A stretch of DNA of 64,000 bases from Typha latifolia. Taxonomy: Eukaryota > Streptophyta > Magnoliopsida > Poales > Typhaceae. Both the position numbers and the translations under genes were made by a program. Below, piece after piece: positions 43,601-54,962 of this stretch. Numbering within the stretch: position 1 is the first letter of the stretch; each line of letters begins with the position of its first letter. The notes below the pieces were generated by a model, which did no database searches, was not told the origin of the DNA, and saw only the letters and a list, made by a program, of their open reading frames with translations. The stretch is from assembly GCA_019914945.1 (NCBI GenBank), contig CM034099.1, positions 9,933,001-9,997,000 of the forward strand, written 5' to 3'.

Positions 43601-44130
43601 AACAATCATTTGCAATAGTAGAGCTCGGTCCCCTGCAGAAGGAAAGCCCACAAGTGGTTGCAATGTCTGCCCTTGCCACAGTTGATTTCCATCCAGCAGC
43701 ACCCTTCGACCATTCCTCCGAAATGACATGTGAGGTTTGAGAAATCAAATGTTACGGGCCCTAAGCTTTGAAGCCGTTAGGTCCCCAAAACAATGTCGGC
43801 ACCTCGCAAGGCCAACGGATAAAGATCCAATTGAAACATTGGCCTTGCACCTTCAATTCCACACCTCCACAAATAAAATCCGCGGAGCCTCTTGTCAATG
43901 AAGCTGTGGGTGGACCCAGTGTCGATCAAGATTCTCACTATGGTTTTCTTAACTACACCATTCACCCGCAAAGTCTTTGACGCAGCTGTCCCCGAATAGG
44001 CGTGGAGGGAGATTTCGGCTATCATGTCCTCCACGGGTTGCTCCTCGGCTTCTTCTCCTTGATGTCTAGCCACACCTTCATTTTTAGTTGCAAACTCATC
44101 CTCCACATCGTCCAATCCATTTATTAGCAT
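43601..44130 (-). pseudogene. pol: Protease of element H, internally deleted
   Basis: The frame 43777-44220 has TIVRILIDTGSTHSFIDKRL, then a jump (about 70 bp lost) to the segment LDLYPLALRGADIVLGT. The strand between, with GDGTTL, is missing. Confidence 0.85.
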
Positions 44131-45140
44131 CATCGATCCCATCGATTTAGCGCAACGATGCCCAGGAACAAACTTCTCATCACAATGAAAGCATAGGCCT
44201 TTGGCCCTTCGTTCCTCCACTTGAGCAGGTGTGAGTGCTCGTCCCGGACCTCTAGGTGCGTACTACACGTCTTGGGATGGCTTCAGGAGTGCTCGAGGAG
44301 CACCATTGCAGCAGCAGTCCTTGGTACACCGGTAATATTTCCTGCCGCTATGGTTGGTTGAGCTTGATTGCGGCTTCCTTGGCTCATCCAATTCTGTTTC
44401 AGGTGTAACTTCATTGCCCTATGTTTGTCTTCCATGAGCACTGCATCTTCGGAGATGAAGGTCTGTGAAGTTGCTAATCCATCCATGGAGGATGACATCT
44501 GCTACTTATCCTCTCAAATTCTTCTTGGTATGCTCCAACCGTGGTCTTTTGCACCGTCTTTGAGAGAAGAGCATCGAAGTCTTCATACCCCGACGCTCCA
44601 AATCGCCACGTGATATCGGTACAAAATTTAGCCCAAATTTCAATAGCCTCATTGCCATTGGCTGCTCGAAACCAATGAAGTGCCGCATCTTCAAGGTGGA
44701 AGCTCACAAGCGTCACCTTGTATTCTTCCACCGTACCTTGGTATGCAAAGAATTGCTTTGCCCTATAGAACCAATCGATCGGATCGCCACCTCTGAACTT
44801 GGGGAATTCGAGATGCACGATTTGTCCACAGATGCTATTGTCTCGTACCAGATCATGTCCAAGTCCTTGTCTAACCGGGAGGAGGATGCTCCATGAAGGG
44901 TTGATGATCCCTCCTTCGGTTTTGATTAACTCGCCGTGGTTTCGAATCGTATTGACTCGCCCATGAATCTTGATATCCTAGGTGATCTCCATAGTGGTTC
45001 ACTCGTCGGATGGGTTCACCTACAACTAGCCCTAGTGGAACTATCCTTGCTTGCCTCTGCCCATAGGGTGGTGGCAGCAGCAGCTCTTGTGGTTGCAAAT
45101 TCTAAACCGGTGGCTTCCCTTGTCGCTCGTAATTCCCGCA
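44131..45140 (-). pseudogene. gag: Gag of element H, main part
   Basis: The zinc knuckle GLCFHCDEKFVPGHRCAK lies at 44150-44215 and the capsid frame at 44474-44818 (EFPKFRGGDPIDWFYRAKQF, FHLEDAALHWFRAAN). A deletion near 44460 removes about 30 codons. At 45140 gag is split by element N within MMREL. Confidence 0.85.
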
Positions 45141-46133
45141 TGATACGATTCAGACTTCACCGACGTCGTCTCAAGCATGGATTCACTTTAGGAGTGTTTT
45201 TATTTCATGTTTTAGTGTTTAATTTCCATTAAAATAAGTTTTCTGTAAGTCGCGTTCGAACGCGGGTAGAGTGAGTTCAAACGCGGTTTGTGAACGGGGA
45301 TGTGAACGTGGTGAAGAAAATATACTGTGCGTTCGAACGCACCGCATCGAATATACTGTGAACGCCTGCATCGCGTTCGCAAATACCGGCAGGCGCGTTC
45401 GATCGCGCATTCGAACGCCTGCATCACGTTCGCAAATCCAGAAGAGCGAACTCGGTGCGTTCGAACGCGGTCGGGCGAGTTCGAACGCGGTCAACGAAAA
45501 TTGTGATTTTAGGGTTAATTTGAGTTGTTGGTCAGCCTATAAAAGGATGAGGTAGGCAACCAAATTGATTATTGATTATTGAGATTGAGTTTTGCCTTGC
45601 CTCCTTCGTCTTCTTCGCTCCCGTTCTCTCAATCCTCGGCGACGCCGCTTCTAACCTCCCTCGTCTGGCTAATCACTCTAGTCCCTTAGGGGTGGCCCTC
45701 TTCTCCCCCTTCGTCCAATCTATCCAACACTTGCCCTAATCCTTCCATCAACCACAACCCTTCCACCATCACTTTTCACCGGTGCCACCACATTAACGTC
45801 GGTCTTCCACCATCCACCATTACCTATTATCTCGTGCCTCTATCCACGGATCCAAAATATAGTATCCTGACGTTCGTCGACTAAACGAATGATATCTCGA
45901 GATCCTCAACTCCGATTCGCCTGCAACTAGATTTGTTGGAAAGTTCTTTTATGGGGCTAAAACATATCAGAGTTTCACATCGATCCGACGGCGGTATATT
46001 TTGGGATCTTATTTCAAAGTTCCGTGCCAGATCTAGTCCAGATCAAGAATTGGAAAAGATCGACCCTTCACCAAAAAGGCGAGATCGTATCAAGCTGGTA
46101 TTAGAGCTCCATAGCCAGGGCGTGATCGTATCA
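45141..46133 (+). repeat. 5' LTR of element N
   Basis: 993 bp, TGATACGATTCAGAC to GATCGTATCA. It contains an inner copy of its own end at 46092 followed by a PBS unit (46093-46133). GTTCGAAC array at 45250-45500. Confidence 0.9.
45538..45545 (+). promoter_or_regulatory. TATA box, element N 5' LTR
   Basis: TATAAAAG after the U3 palindrome array; the partner LTR has it at 50062-50069. Confidence 0.7.
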
Positions 46134-46136
46134 AGC

Positions 46137-46148
46137 TGGTATCAGCCA
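46137..46148 (+). other. Primer-binding site of element N (2-nt deletion)
   Basis: TGGTATCAGCCACC stands where the family has TGGTATCAGAGCCACC. The loss is inside CAGAG, a context where consensus errors are suspected. Confidence 0.7.
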
Positions 46149-46172
46149 CCGTTCCTCGGACAAGCGCTTCCA

Positions 46173-47500
46173 ATGACGACCACCGAGATACATGGCTACA
46201 CGGCGAGATGATGAAGAAGAGATTCTCCCAATAGAGAAGGGAGAAACGATTGCGGGGACTTCCACCCGCGGAACCGCCCGATCTAATCGAAATGCGGAAG
46301 AACCTAGCGTTCAAGCCGTGTTGGGGTCTTTTTCAGAGTAGATGGCCATCAACAATCAGATGATGATGGAGATGATGCGGGAAATCCGCGCGACAAGAGA
46401 AGCAATGTCGAACGGGAACGCACCATCGACCCCACAACGCGAGTCGACCCCCTTGAACCCACTACCACCGGTTTAGCCTTTGCAACCACAAGAGCCGCTG
46501 CTACCACCACCCTATGGGCAGAGGCAAGCAAGGATGGTTACACCAGGTCCAGTTGCAAGTGAACCCATCCGACGAATGAACCACCATGGAGACCACCTTG
46601 GAGATCAAGATCCGTGGGCGGGCCAATACGATCCGGAACCATGGCGAGTTAATCTAAACCGAAGGAGGGATCATCAACCCTTCATGGTGCATCCTCCCCG
46701 GTTAGACAAGGAGTTGGACATGATCCAGAATGAGACAACGACATACATGGACAAGTCATGCGTCTCGAATTCCCCAAGTTCAAAGGTGGCGATCCGATTG
46801 ATTGGTCGTATAGGGCGGAGCAATTCTTTGCATACCAGGGTATGGCGGAAGAATACAAGGTGACGCTTGCGAGCTTCTACCTTGAGGATGCGGCGCTTCA
46901 TTGGTTTCGAGCAGCCAATGCCATTGAGGCTATCGAAACTTGGGCTGAATTTTGCGCCGATATCACACGGCGATTTGGAGCATCGAGGTATGAAGACTTT
47001 GATGCTCTCCTCAAAAGACGGTATAGAAGACCACGGTTGGGTCATACGAAGAAGAATTTGAGAGGATTAGTAGCCGATGTCATCCTCCATGGACGGATCA
47101 GCAACTTCGCAGCACCTTCATCTCCGGGCTGCGGGGTGACATGCAAGCCGATGTGAGGGCTTTAAGGCCTAGAACCTTAAAGGAGGCCTTTGAAGATGCG
47201 GTGCTTATGGAAGACAAACATACGGCCATGAAGATACACCTGAAATAGAGTTGGACGAGCCAAGGAAGCTGCAATCAAGCTCAACCAACCATAGCGGCAG
47301 GAAACATCACCGGAGTACCAATAGTTGCTGCTGCAGTGGTACCTCCTCGAGCACCCTTGAAGCCATCCCAAGATGTGAAGTACGCACCCAGAGGTTCGGG
47401 ACGAGCACTCACACCTGCCCAAGTGGAGGAACGAAGGGCCAAAGGTCTATGCTTCCGTTGTGATGAGAAGTTTGTACCCGGGCATTGCTACGCTAAACCG
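46173..47500 (+). pseudogene. gag: Gag of element N
   Basis: It starts MTTTE at 46173 and is broken early. It is open in 46480-46863 (MQPQEPLLPPPYGQRQARMV) and 46758-47156, with the capsid MRLEFPKFKGGDPIDWSYRA and FYLEDAALHWFRAANAIEAI. The zinc knuckle near 47450-47495 reads CFRCDEKFVPGHCYAK, with RC changed to CY. Confidence 0.85.
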
Positions 47501-48208
47501 ATGGGATCAGTGATGCTAATCGATGGATTGGAGGAAGCTGAGGATGAGTTTGCAGCTGAAGGTGTAGATGTGGTTGGACATCAAGGAGAAGAAGCTGAGG
47601 AGCAACACGTGGAGGACATGATAGCCGAAATCTCTCTCTACGCCTATTCGGGGATAGCTGCGCCAAAGACCTTGTGAGTGAACGGGGTAGTCAAGAAAAC
47701 CACAGTGAGAATCTTGATTGACACCGGGTCCACCCACAACTTCATTGACAAGAGGCTCCTTAGGAAGATTGGGCTCGAGTCGGAACCCACGGAAGGGTTC
47801 GATATGACGATCAGAGATGGCACCACATTGCGAGCAGATTTTATTTGTGGAGGTGTGCAATTGAAGGTGCAAGGCCAAACTTTCACATTGGACCTTTATC
47901 CGTTGGCCTTGCGAGGTGCCGACATTGTTTTGGGGACTCAATGGCTTCAAAACTTGGGGCCCGTAACATTTGATTTCTCAAACCTCACACTGACATTTCG
48001 GAGGAATGGAAGAAGGGTGCTCTTGGATGGAAATCAACCGCGGCAAGGGCCGACATTGCAACCACTTGTGGGTTTTCCTTGTGCGGGGGACCGAGCTCTA
48101 CTATTGCAAATGGCTGTTGCTGAACTAGAACATCCACCACCAAGGGAAGTAGCCTCTGACATGGAAGAGCTGCTGCAGGAGTTTCAGGATCTCTTCAAGG
48201 AACCCTGA
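47336..48208 (+). pseudogene. pol: Protease of element N
   Basis: Frame 47336-47677 (zinc knuckle and acidic spacer) ends at a TGA where the family has Arg, and the same frame resumes 47678-48208 (176 codons) with RILIDTGSTHNFIDKRLLRK at about 47710-47765 and GADIVLGTQWLQNLGP. Apart from that stop the protease is intact. Confidence 0.9.
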
Positions 48209-49093
48209 GGACTACCGCCGAACCGTCGTCATGACCATCGCATCCAAATCATTCCAGGGGCTGACCTTGCAAATGTCCGACCCTATCGGTACCCGCATGT
48301 CCAGAAGGAAGAGATCAGTAAATTGGTGGAGGAAATGCTCAAGCAAGGGATTATTCAACTGAGTAGAAGTGCCTACTCATCGCCGGTCTTCTTGGTTCGG
48401 AAGAAAGACTGAAGTTGGCAGTTTTGCGTCGACTACCGAGCCTTGAATGCAATTATTGTCAAGGACCGGTATCCAATACCGGTGATCGAAGAGTTGCTGG
48501 ATGAGCTCACGGGGGTCGGCCTACTTCAGCAACTTGACTTAAGAGCTGGATACCATCAAATCCGAGTAGACCATGAAGATGTACACAAAACGGCATTCCG
48601 AACTCACGATGGCCACTATGAGTTTCGAGTCATGCCGTTTGGGCTCACCAATGCACCGGCCACCTTCCAAGGGCTGATGAATGACCTCTTCCGCCCACTC
48701 TTGCGTTGGTACGTGCTCGTCTTCTTTGACGATATTCTAGTATACAGCAGAATTGGAGTGAGCACTTGCGGCATGTGCGGGAGGTATTAAATATCTTGCG
48801 ACAAAACTAGCTAAAAGTTAAGATGAGCAAGTGTCTTTGGGGAGAGTCAAGAGTGGAGTACTTGGGGCATATAATCTCTGTAAAAGGAGTGGAAGCCAAC
48901 CCAAGCAAGATCAAGAATATGGTGGATTGGCCGATTCCTACTAATCGAGAGGAATTGAGGGGATTCATTGGATTGACGGGGGTACTACCGGCGATTTGTT
49001 GCCAACTATGGCAAAATTGCTGCCCCGCTGACCTCCTTACTCAGAAAAGGTGGGTTTCAATGGACGGGCAAAGCAACGGAGGCCTTCGAAGCC
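48209..49093 (+). pseudogene. pol: Reverse transcriptase of element N
   Basis: The fingers ([30 protein letters not shown] then a stop for Gly) and the palm in frame 48443-48790 ([33 protein letters not shown]) keep the catalytic FDD at 48725-48733. A frameshift follows at IGVST. The thumb continues in frame 48823-49179 (MSKCLWGESRVEYLGHIISV). Confidence 0.9.
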
Positions 49094-49639
49094 TTGAAGA
49101 CAGCTATGTCTACAGCTCCGGTTCTAGCACTACCAGATTTCGGCAAGCCCTTTGTGGTGGAGTGCGACGCTTCGGGTGAGGGCATTGGAGCAGTTTTGAT
49201 GCAAGAGGGCAGACCCGTGGCATATATGAGCAAAGCATTATCAAGTCAGTCGCGACAGCTATCTACCTACGAGCGCGAAATGCTAGTGATTCTACACGCC
49301 GTCACCAAATGGCGACCCTACTTCATTGGTCAACGGTTTACTATCCGCACGGACCAGCGTAGCTTACCATACTTCATGGAGCAACGTGTGCACACCCCAG
49401 CCCAACAACGGTGGGTCACAAAACTCCTTGGGTATGACTACGAATTAGTCTACAAAAAGGGGATTGAAAATCGAGCCGCCGATGCTCTTTTGCGCCAACC
49501 GGACACAAGTGAGCTTGCCTCTCTTTCAGCACCAGCATTTCCTATATCTTCAGATATGTGGGGAGCCAATGCAGAAGATCATACCATGGAGGAACTTAAG
49601 TCAGAGTTCAAAGATCGCTTCACAAACTTCAAACCTTGA
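49094..49639 (+). pseudogene. pol: RNase H of element N with integrase-deletion junction
   Basis: An open 181-codon frame has the RNase H carboxylates (FVVECDASGEGIGAVLMQEG, STYEREML, TDQRSLPYFMEQ), then RQPDTSELASLSAP, SSDMWGANAEDHTMEELKSE and at once the chromodomain tail FKDRFTNFKP and stop. Integrase is absent. The frame is open from RT thumb to stop, so the fusion was probably translated. Confidence 0.9.
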
Positions 49640-49666
49640 GGACAAGGTTGCGGAAGCGTGGTGGAT
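49636..49666 (+). other. Polypurine tract region of element N
   Basis: The purine-rich GCGGAAGCGTGGTGG directly before the 3' LTR is the expected plus-strand priming site; it is conserved before all group 1 3' LTRs here. Confidence 0.75.
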
Positions 49667-50669
49667 TGATACGATTCGGACTTCACCGACGTCATCTCGA
49701 GCATGGATTCAATTTAGGAGTGTTTTTATTTCATGTTTTAGTGTTTAATTTCCATTAAAATAAGTTTTCTGTAAGTCGCGTTCGAACGCGGGTGGAGTGA
49801 GTTCGAACGCGGTTTGTGAACGGGGTTGTGAACGTGGTGAAGAGAATGTACTATGCGTTCGAACGCACTGTGAATGCCCGTATCGCATTTGCAAATATCG
49901 ACAGGCGCGTTCGATCGCGCGTTCGAACGCGCGTTCGAACGCCTGCATCGCGTTCACAAATCCAGAAGAGCGAACTCGGTGCGTTCAAACGCGGTCGGGC
50001 GAGTTCGAACGTGGTCGACGAAAATTGTGTTTTTAGGGTTAATTTGAGTTGTTGGTCAGCCTATAAAAGGATGTGGTAGGCAACTAAATTGATTATTGAT
50101 TATTAAGATTGAGTTTTGCCTTGCCTCCTTTGTCTTCTTCGCTCCCATTCTCTCAATCCCCGGCGACGCCGCTTCTAACCTCCCTCGAACCTCCCTCGTC
50201 TGGCTAATCACTCTAGTCCCTTAGGGGTGGCCCTCTTCTCCCCCTTCATCCAATCTATCCAACACTTGCCCTAATCCTTCCATCAACCACAACCCTTCCA
50301 CCATCACTTTTCACCGGTGCCACCACATTAACGCCGGTCTTCCACCATCCACCATTACCTAGGATCTCGTGCCTCCATCCACGGATCCAAAATAGAGCAT
50401 CCTGACGTTCGTCCACTAAACGAATGATATCGCGAGATCCCCAACTCCGATTCGTCTGCAACTAGATTTGTTGGAAAGCTCTTTTCTGGGGCTACAATAT
50501 ATCAGAGTTTCACGTCGATCTGACGGCAGGATATTTCGGAATCTTATTTCAAAGTTCCGTGCCAGATCTAGTCCAGATCAAGAATTGCAAGAGATCGACC
50601 CTTCACCAAAAAGGCGAGATCGTATCAAGCTGGTATCAGAGCTCCATAGCCAGAGGCGTGATCGTATCA
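49667..50669 (+). repeat. 3' LTR of element N
   Basis: 1003 bp. It ends with the same 42-bp PBS-containing extension (50628-50669) as the 5' LTR, then the flank CCACATC. This proves the extension is part of the LTR and not just leader sequence. Confidence 0.9.
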
Positions 50670-50917
50670 CCACATCATCTCCATCATCATCTGGTTGTTG
50701 ATTGCCATTTGTTCGGAAAGAGACCCCAACACGGCTTGAACACTAGGTTCTTCTGTATTCCGATTAGATTGGGCGATTCCGCGAGTGGAAGTCACCGCAA
50801 TCGTTTCCTCCTCCTTTATTGGGAGAATCTCTTCTTCATCATCTCGCCGTGCAGCCATGTCTCTGGTTTTTTTCATAAGAAGCATGTGTCCGAGGAATGG
50901 TGGCTCTGATACCAGCT
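50670..50917 (-). pseudogene. gag: Gag start and leader of element H
   Basis: The frame 50667-50885 encodes MAARRDDEEEILPIKEEETI and SEQMAINNQMMMEMM, the start of the gag that continues at 45140. The primer site TGGTATCAGAGC is intact at 50903-50914 on the minus strand. Confidence 0.9.
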
Positions 50918-51875
50918 TGATATGATCTCCCCTTTAGGCTAAGGTTCGATCTCTCCTAATTCTTAGATCTAGACTGGATCTGGCACAGAACTTTATAAAT
51001 AGATTTTGATAAATGCTGCCGTCGGATCGATATGAAATGTTGATATGTTGTAGCCCCAGAATAGAACTTTCTAACAAATCAAGTTTTTGGCAAATCGGAT
51101 GTGGGGATCTCAAGGTATCATCCGATTAGTGGACGAACATCGTGGGAGGTCTGATTAGGATCTATGGATGGAAGCACGAGATCCTAGATGATGGTGGTTG
51201 GGGGTGGACCGACGTTAATGGGGTGGCAGCAGTGAAAAGTGGTGGTGGAAGGGTTATAGTTGATAGAAAGGTTAGGGCAAGTGTTGGATAGATTGGAAGA
51301 AGGGGGGGAGGGGCCACCCATAAGAGACTAGGGTGATTGGCCAATCGAGGGAGGTTAGAAGAGGTGTCGCCGGGGATTGAGAGAATGAGAGCGAAGAAGA
51401 CGAAGGAGGCAAGGCAAAACTCAATTCTTCAACAATAATTCTTTGGTTGCCATCTACATCCTTTAGAGGCTAACCAAACAATTCAAAATTAACCCTAAAT
51501 AGTACATTTTTGCCGACCACATTCGAACGCTCCTGCTCGCGTTCGAACGCACCTAGTTCGTTCTGCTCTGAATTTGCGAACGTGATGCAGACGTTCGAAC
51601 ATGCGATCGAACGCACCTGTTTCCCAATTCTTTGGATTTGCGAACGCGATACATGCGTTCACAGCGCGTTCAAATGCGGCATTCGAACGCATAATTCACA
51701 CTCTCTAGACGTGATGCAGGCATTCACAATCGCGTTCGAACGCACTTCACCCGCATTCGTACGCGACTTACATAAAACTTATTTTCTTAGGAATTAAACA
51801 TTAAAACAAGAAACAAAGACTCCCCTAAAGTGAATCCATGCTCAAGATGACATCGGTGAAGTCCGAATCGTATCA
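50918..51875 (-). repeat. 5' LTR of element H
   Basis: 958 bp, TGATACGATTCGG at 51875 to GATCATATCA at 50918. Its right 315 bp (from 51561) is where the match to window position 1 starts. That start is set by the window edge, not by a real border. Confidence 0.9.
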
Positions 51876-53295
51876 CACCGATAAACCGCAAAAGGCTGGC
51901 CGCACCCTTCCCGATCCCTGCAGAAACGGCGAAGAGTCCAGCTTCAAGGCAGCAGTTTCCTTCAGTGAGCTCGACGGTTGGAAAGGTTCTTTCAATGTCA
52001 GAACGGAGTTCTTTGACGAGTTGACAACCATGCGAATGGAGGAAGACCACGCATGGTCGCTGGATATCTCTCATCAAGAATCCTCATTAGTTCTGACACC
52101 ACCTCCCTTTGCAACCACGGGGAGTCGGCAACTAGGAAGAAATCATGTATGGCCTCCAGCGACCATCCACCATTCTCCTCGGTCAATCGACAGTCTACCG
52201 CGACAGCATCATCACCGACGATGACATTGCAGCTCCCCACCAAGCTACAACTCGAAGGAGAAGGCCGCAATCTTCCACCCACGGCGGCACACCGGGCCGC
52301 CGACGGCCCGTAAAGACCTCGTGGGCCGCTACTTTTCTCACCTAGACGACTGAAAGCTTCTTACCGTGGCTGCGACTAAACGAAGAAGGAGATGAAGATT
52401 CTGTTTTTGCCAAACAGCCTTCCACAACGATCGACCACTTTGCCACCCCAAGAGAGACCTCACCGGCGGCTATTTTCATTTTCTAGATGGCCAAAGGCTC
52501 CTTGCCGTTGCTACGACAAGATAGAGAAGGAGATGAAGATTTCATTTTTGGGCCAACTTCAGCCTTCCGTCGCCGCCGACCGCCGCCACACCACTAGGAA
52601 CCCGGACAAAGCAACTACCAAAGGTGGTCACTACTCAGCCATGGTTGCCACATTCCAAGGCAACTCCTATGGCAACGACTGATAGAGAGGGAATTATGGG
52701 AGAAATATTAGGGATTTCAAATTTTTTTGAAATCCCTACATGGTTAGAATTTCAAGATGGCTACATGGTTGGGCGTGACCAGGTTGAATTGCTAGACATG
52801 AGCTGGGTTAGACCTAAGAACCATAGGGGTCAAGTCAAGTGTGAGTCATCTCTGGACTTGGGAACTCAATTAAGTAAAATAAGGGACCTGATCAGAAACC
52901 CTCTACTTGACTTAAGTCAAGTTTGCTTATACCAGGACACATTTAACTTGGATCCTAATCCATGGAGTGGGTAGAACGATTATGAGGATAACCAATAGTC
53001 AGTTCGGCTAGTTGAACCTAACTCGAGTCACTAGGTGGACCTAATCATGATCCACCAACTACATCTAACTCGACCTCCCGAGCGCAATCGAATGCACTAG
53101 ATTTCTATAGCTGAATTGACATTGAGTTAATTGGTTCGATCACCCGAGACCAAGTGGACTCAATGTAGATGGACCTGAATCCCACCTTGGGCCAGTAGGA
53201 TTATAAGTATCCAAGCTCGGCGAGGATGACCCAACGAACACAACAAGTTTGAGTCGAGTCACCTTGGGGACAAGGTGTATGGATGCATGGTGGAT
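51876..53295 (+). mobile_element. Internal region of element Y, copy 2
   Basis: Matches 294-1712 with scattered differences, including the perfect 30-nt hairpin (52709-52738). No gag or pol domain is recognised. In this copy its left neighbour is H, and the Y start lies at 40594-41201. Confidence 0.65.
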
Positions 53296-54204
53296 TGATA
53301 CGATTCAGACTTCACCGATGATGCCTCGATCACTTTAGGGGTGTCTTTTAATCTTATTTTAGTCTTTATTTTATAGAAATTTTTTTTTTTGTATGTCACG
53401 TTCAAACATGGATGGAGTGTGTTCGAACGCGCTTATGAACGCTTACATTAGGTTCGCAAAAATAGAGAACGCGAAATATGCGTTTAAACGCGATTCTGCA
53501 CGTTCGAACACGCTTGTGAACGCTTGCATCGGGTTCACAAATATAAAGAACGCAAAATGTGCATTTGAACGCGATTGGGCCCGTTTGAACGCGATTGGCA
53601 AAAATCTACTATTTTAGGGTTAATAATTGCCATTTTTGAATTATTTGGTTAGCCTCTAAAGGTGTGGATGCCAACCATAGAATGATTATTGAATGAATTG
53701 AGTTTTGGCCTTATCTCCTTCGTCTTCTTCTCTCTCGTTCTCTCATTCCCCGGCGACGCCGCTTCTAGCCTTCCTCGACCGGCCAATCACTCTAGTCCCT
53801 TAGGGGTGGCCCACTCCTCCCCCTTCTTCCAATCTATCTATTACTTTGCCCTAACCCTTCCATCACCCATAACCCTTCCATCTCCACGTACTCACCGGTG
53901 CCACCCATTAACACTGGTCCACCAATCTTCACCAATATCAAGGATCTCATGCCTCCAACCACAGATCCTAAGATGGACTATCTGATGCTTGTCCACTAAT
54001 CGGATAATATATTGAGATCCCATCATCCTATTAACCTGAAATTTGATTTGTTGAAAATCTCTTTTCTGGGGACAACGTATCAAAATTTCATATTGATCTG
54101 ACAACTGAATATTTTGGGATCTATTTTCAAAGTTCTCAGATAGATCCTATCCAGATCTAAAAATCGAATAGATCGAGCCTTGGCCTAAAGAGGAGATCGT
54201 ATCA
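53296..54204 (+). repeat. Group 1 LTR, 3' LTR of element Y, copy 2
   Basis: 909 bp, matching 1713-2622. The right flank ACACCCTTGCG is interior group 2 LTR sequence. Confidence 0.85.
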
Positions 54205-54962
54205 ACACCCTTGCGAACGCCCGCATCGAGGTTCAAAAATACGAGAAACGCATAATGCGCATTTATACATGGTCGGACCCGTTTGAATGCCCGCGTTCGA
54301 ATGATTGCATCGCGTTCGCACATACAGAGAATGCCTTTTGTGCGTTCGAACGCGATCGGGTGCGTTCGAACGCAATCAGCGGGAATCCTCTAGAATTAGG
54401 GTTATTTATTATTTTAGGACTTGTTGGCTAGCCTCTATATATATGTGGATCGCAGCCAAATTCATTTTGCTATTGGAATATTGATTTCTTGCCTCCTATC
54501 TTCTCTATAGACTCTCTCCCTCCTCCTTTTTCACCATCCTTCGACCTCTACCCTTGGCAAGGTTTCTCCTATCATTTAATCTCCCTCAACTATCGAGCCA
54601 TCCCTCTTCTTTGGGATCTCGACCACTTCGTTCTCTTCGTCTATATCCCTTAATCACATCCACTATCCACCTCCATCTCCATACCCATCCATAACTCTAA
54701 CATCCACTCCACCTGTCACCACCACTATCACCCACATTATTCTATATTTTTTTCCTAGTTGCAGTTCGAATCTATGAAGATCATAAATATGAAAGTTGTA
54801 TATTCGAGAGTTACAAATCTAATAAATTTTGTTTCGTAATTTTCTGACTAAAGGAGAATATTTGACGAATAGTTTTCCATGGTTGCGTGGACTGTTTCGT
54901 GTAATAAATTCAGATATTAATGAATTGTTCTGTAGCCCAACTTTTGATGCAAGAACCCATCA
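54205..54962 (+). repeat. Group 2 LTR, 3' part, copy 2
   Basis: Matches 2623-3378. The start contains several CAG/CG-type differences from copy 1 (54220-54250). Confidence 0.85.

Larger units (their letters stand above)
45141..50669 (+). mobile_element. Element N: integrase-less gypsy element nested in H
   Basis: A complete element (LTRs 45141-46133 and 49667-50669) with gag, protease, RT and RNase H but no integrase. It lies inside gag of H on the opposite strand: H reads MMMEMM at 50670-50720 and REL at 45120-45140. The target duplication is CCGCA (45136-45140) and CCACA (50670-50674), one CpG-to-CpA change. The LTRs differ at many sites, so it is older than the GATGA element. Confidence 0.95.
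41202..51875 (-). mobile_element. Element H: integrase-less gypsy element hosting element N
   Basis: LTRs at 41202-42158 and 50918-51875 flank a minus-strand body (42159-45140 and 50670-50917) interrupted by element N. Content: gag, zinc knuckle, protease, RT and RNase H, then a junction straight to the last chromodomain residues. Possible target duplications CGTCG and CACCG differ by two transitions, so target evidence is weak. H lies between pieces of element Y. Confidence 0.85.

Noticed and set aside
49780..50030. GTTCGAAC repeats as a CRISPR-like or satellite array
   Set aside because: Units are short palindromes with irregular spacing inside LTR U3 regions; there are no equal spacers and no associated genes.
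41197..51880. CGTCG/CACCG as the target duplication of element H
   Set aside because: Two of five bases differ; the insertion is supported by LTR structure, but this pair is too weak to count as a duplication.
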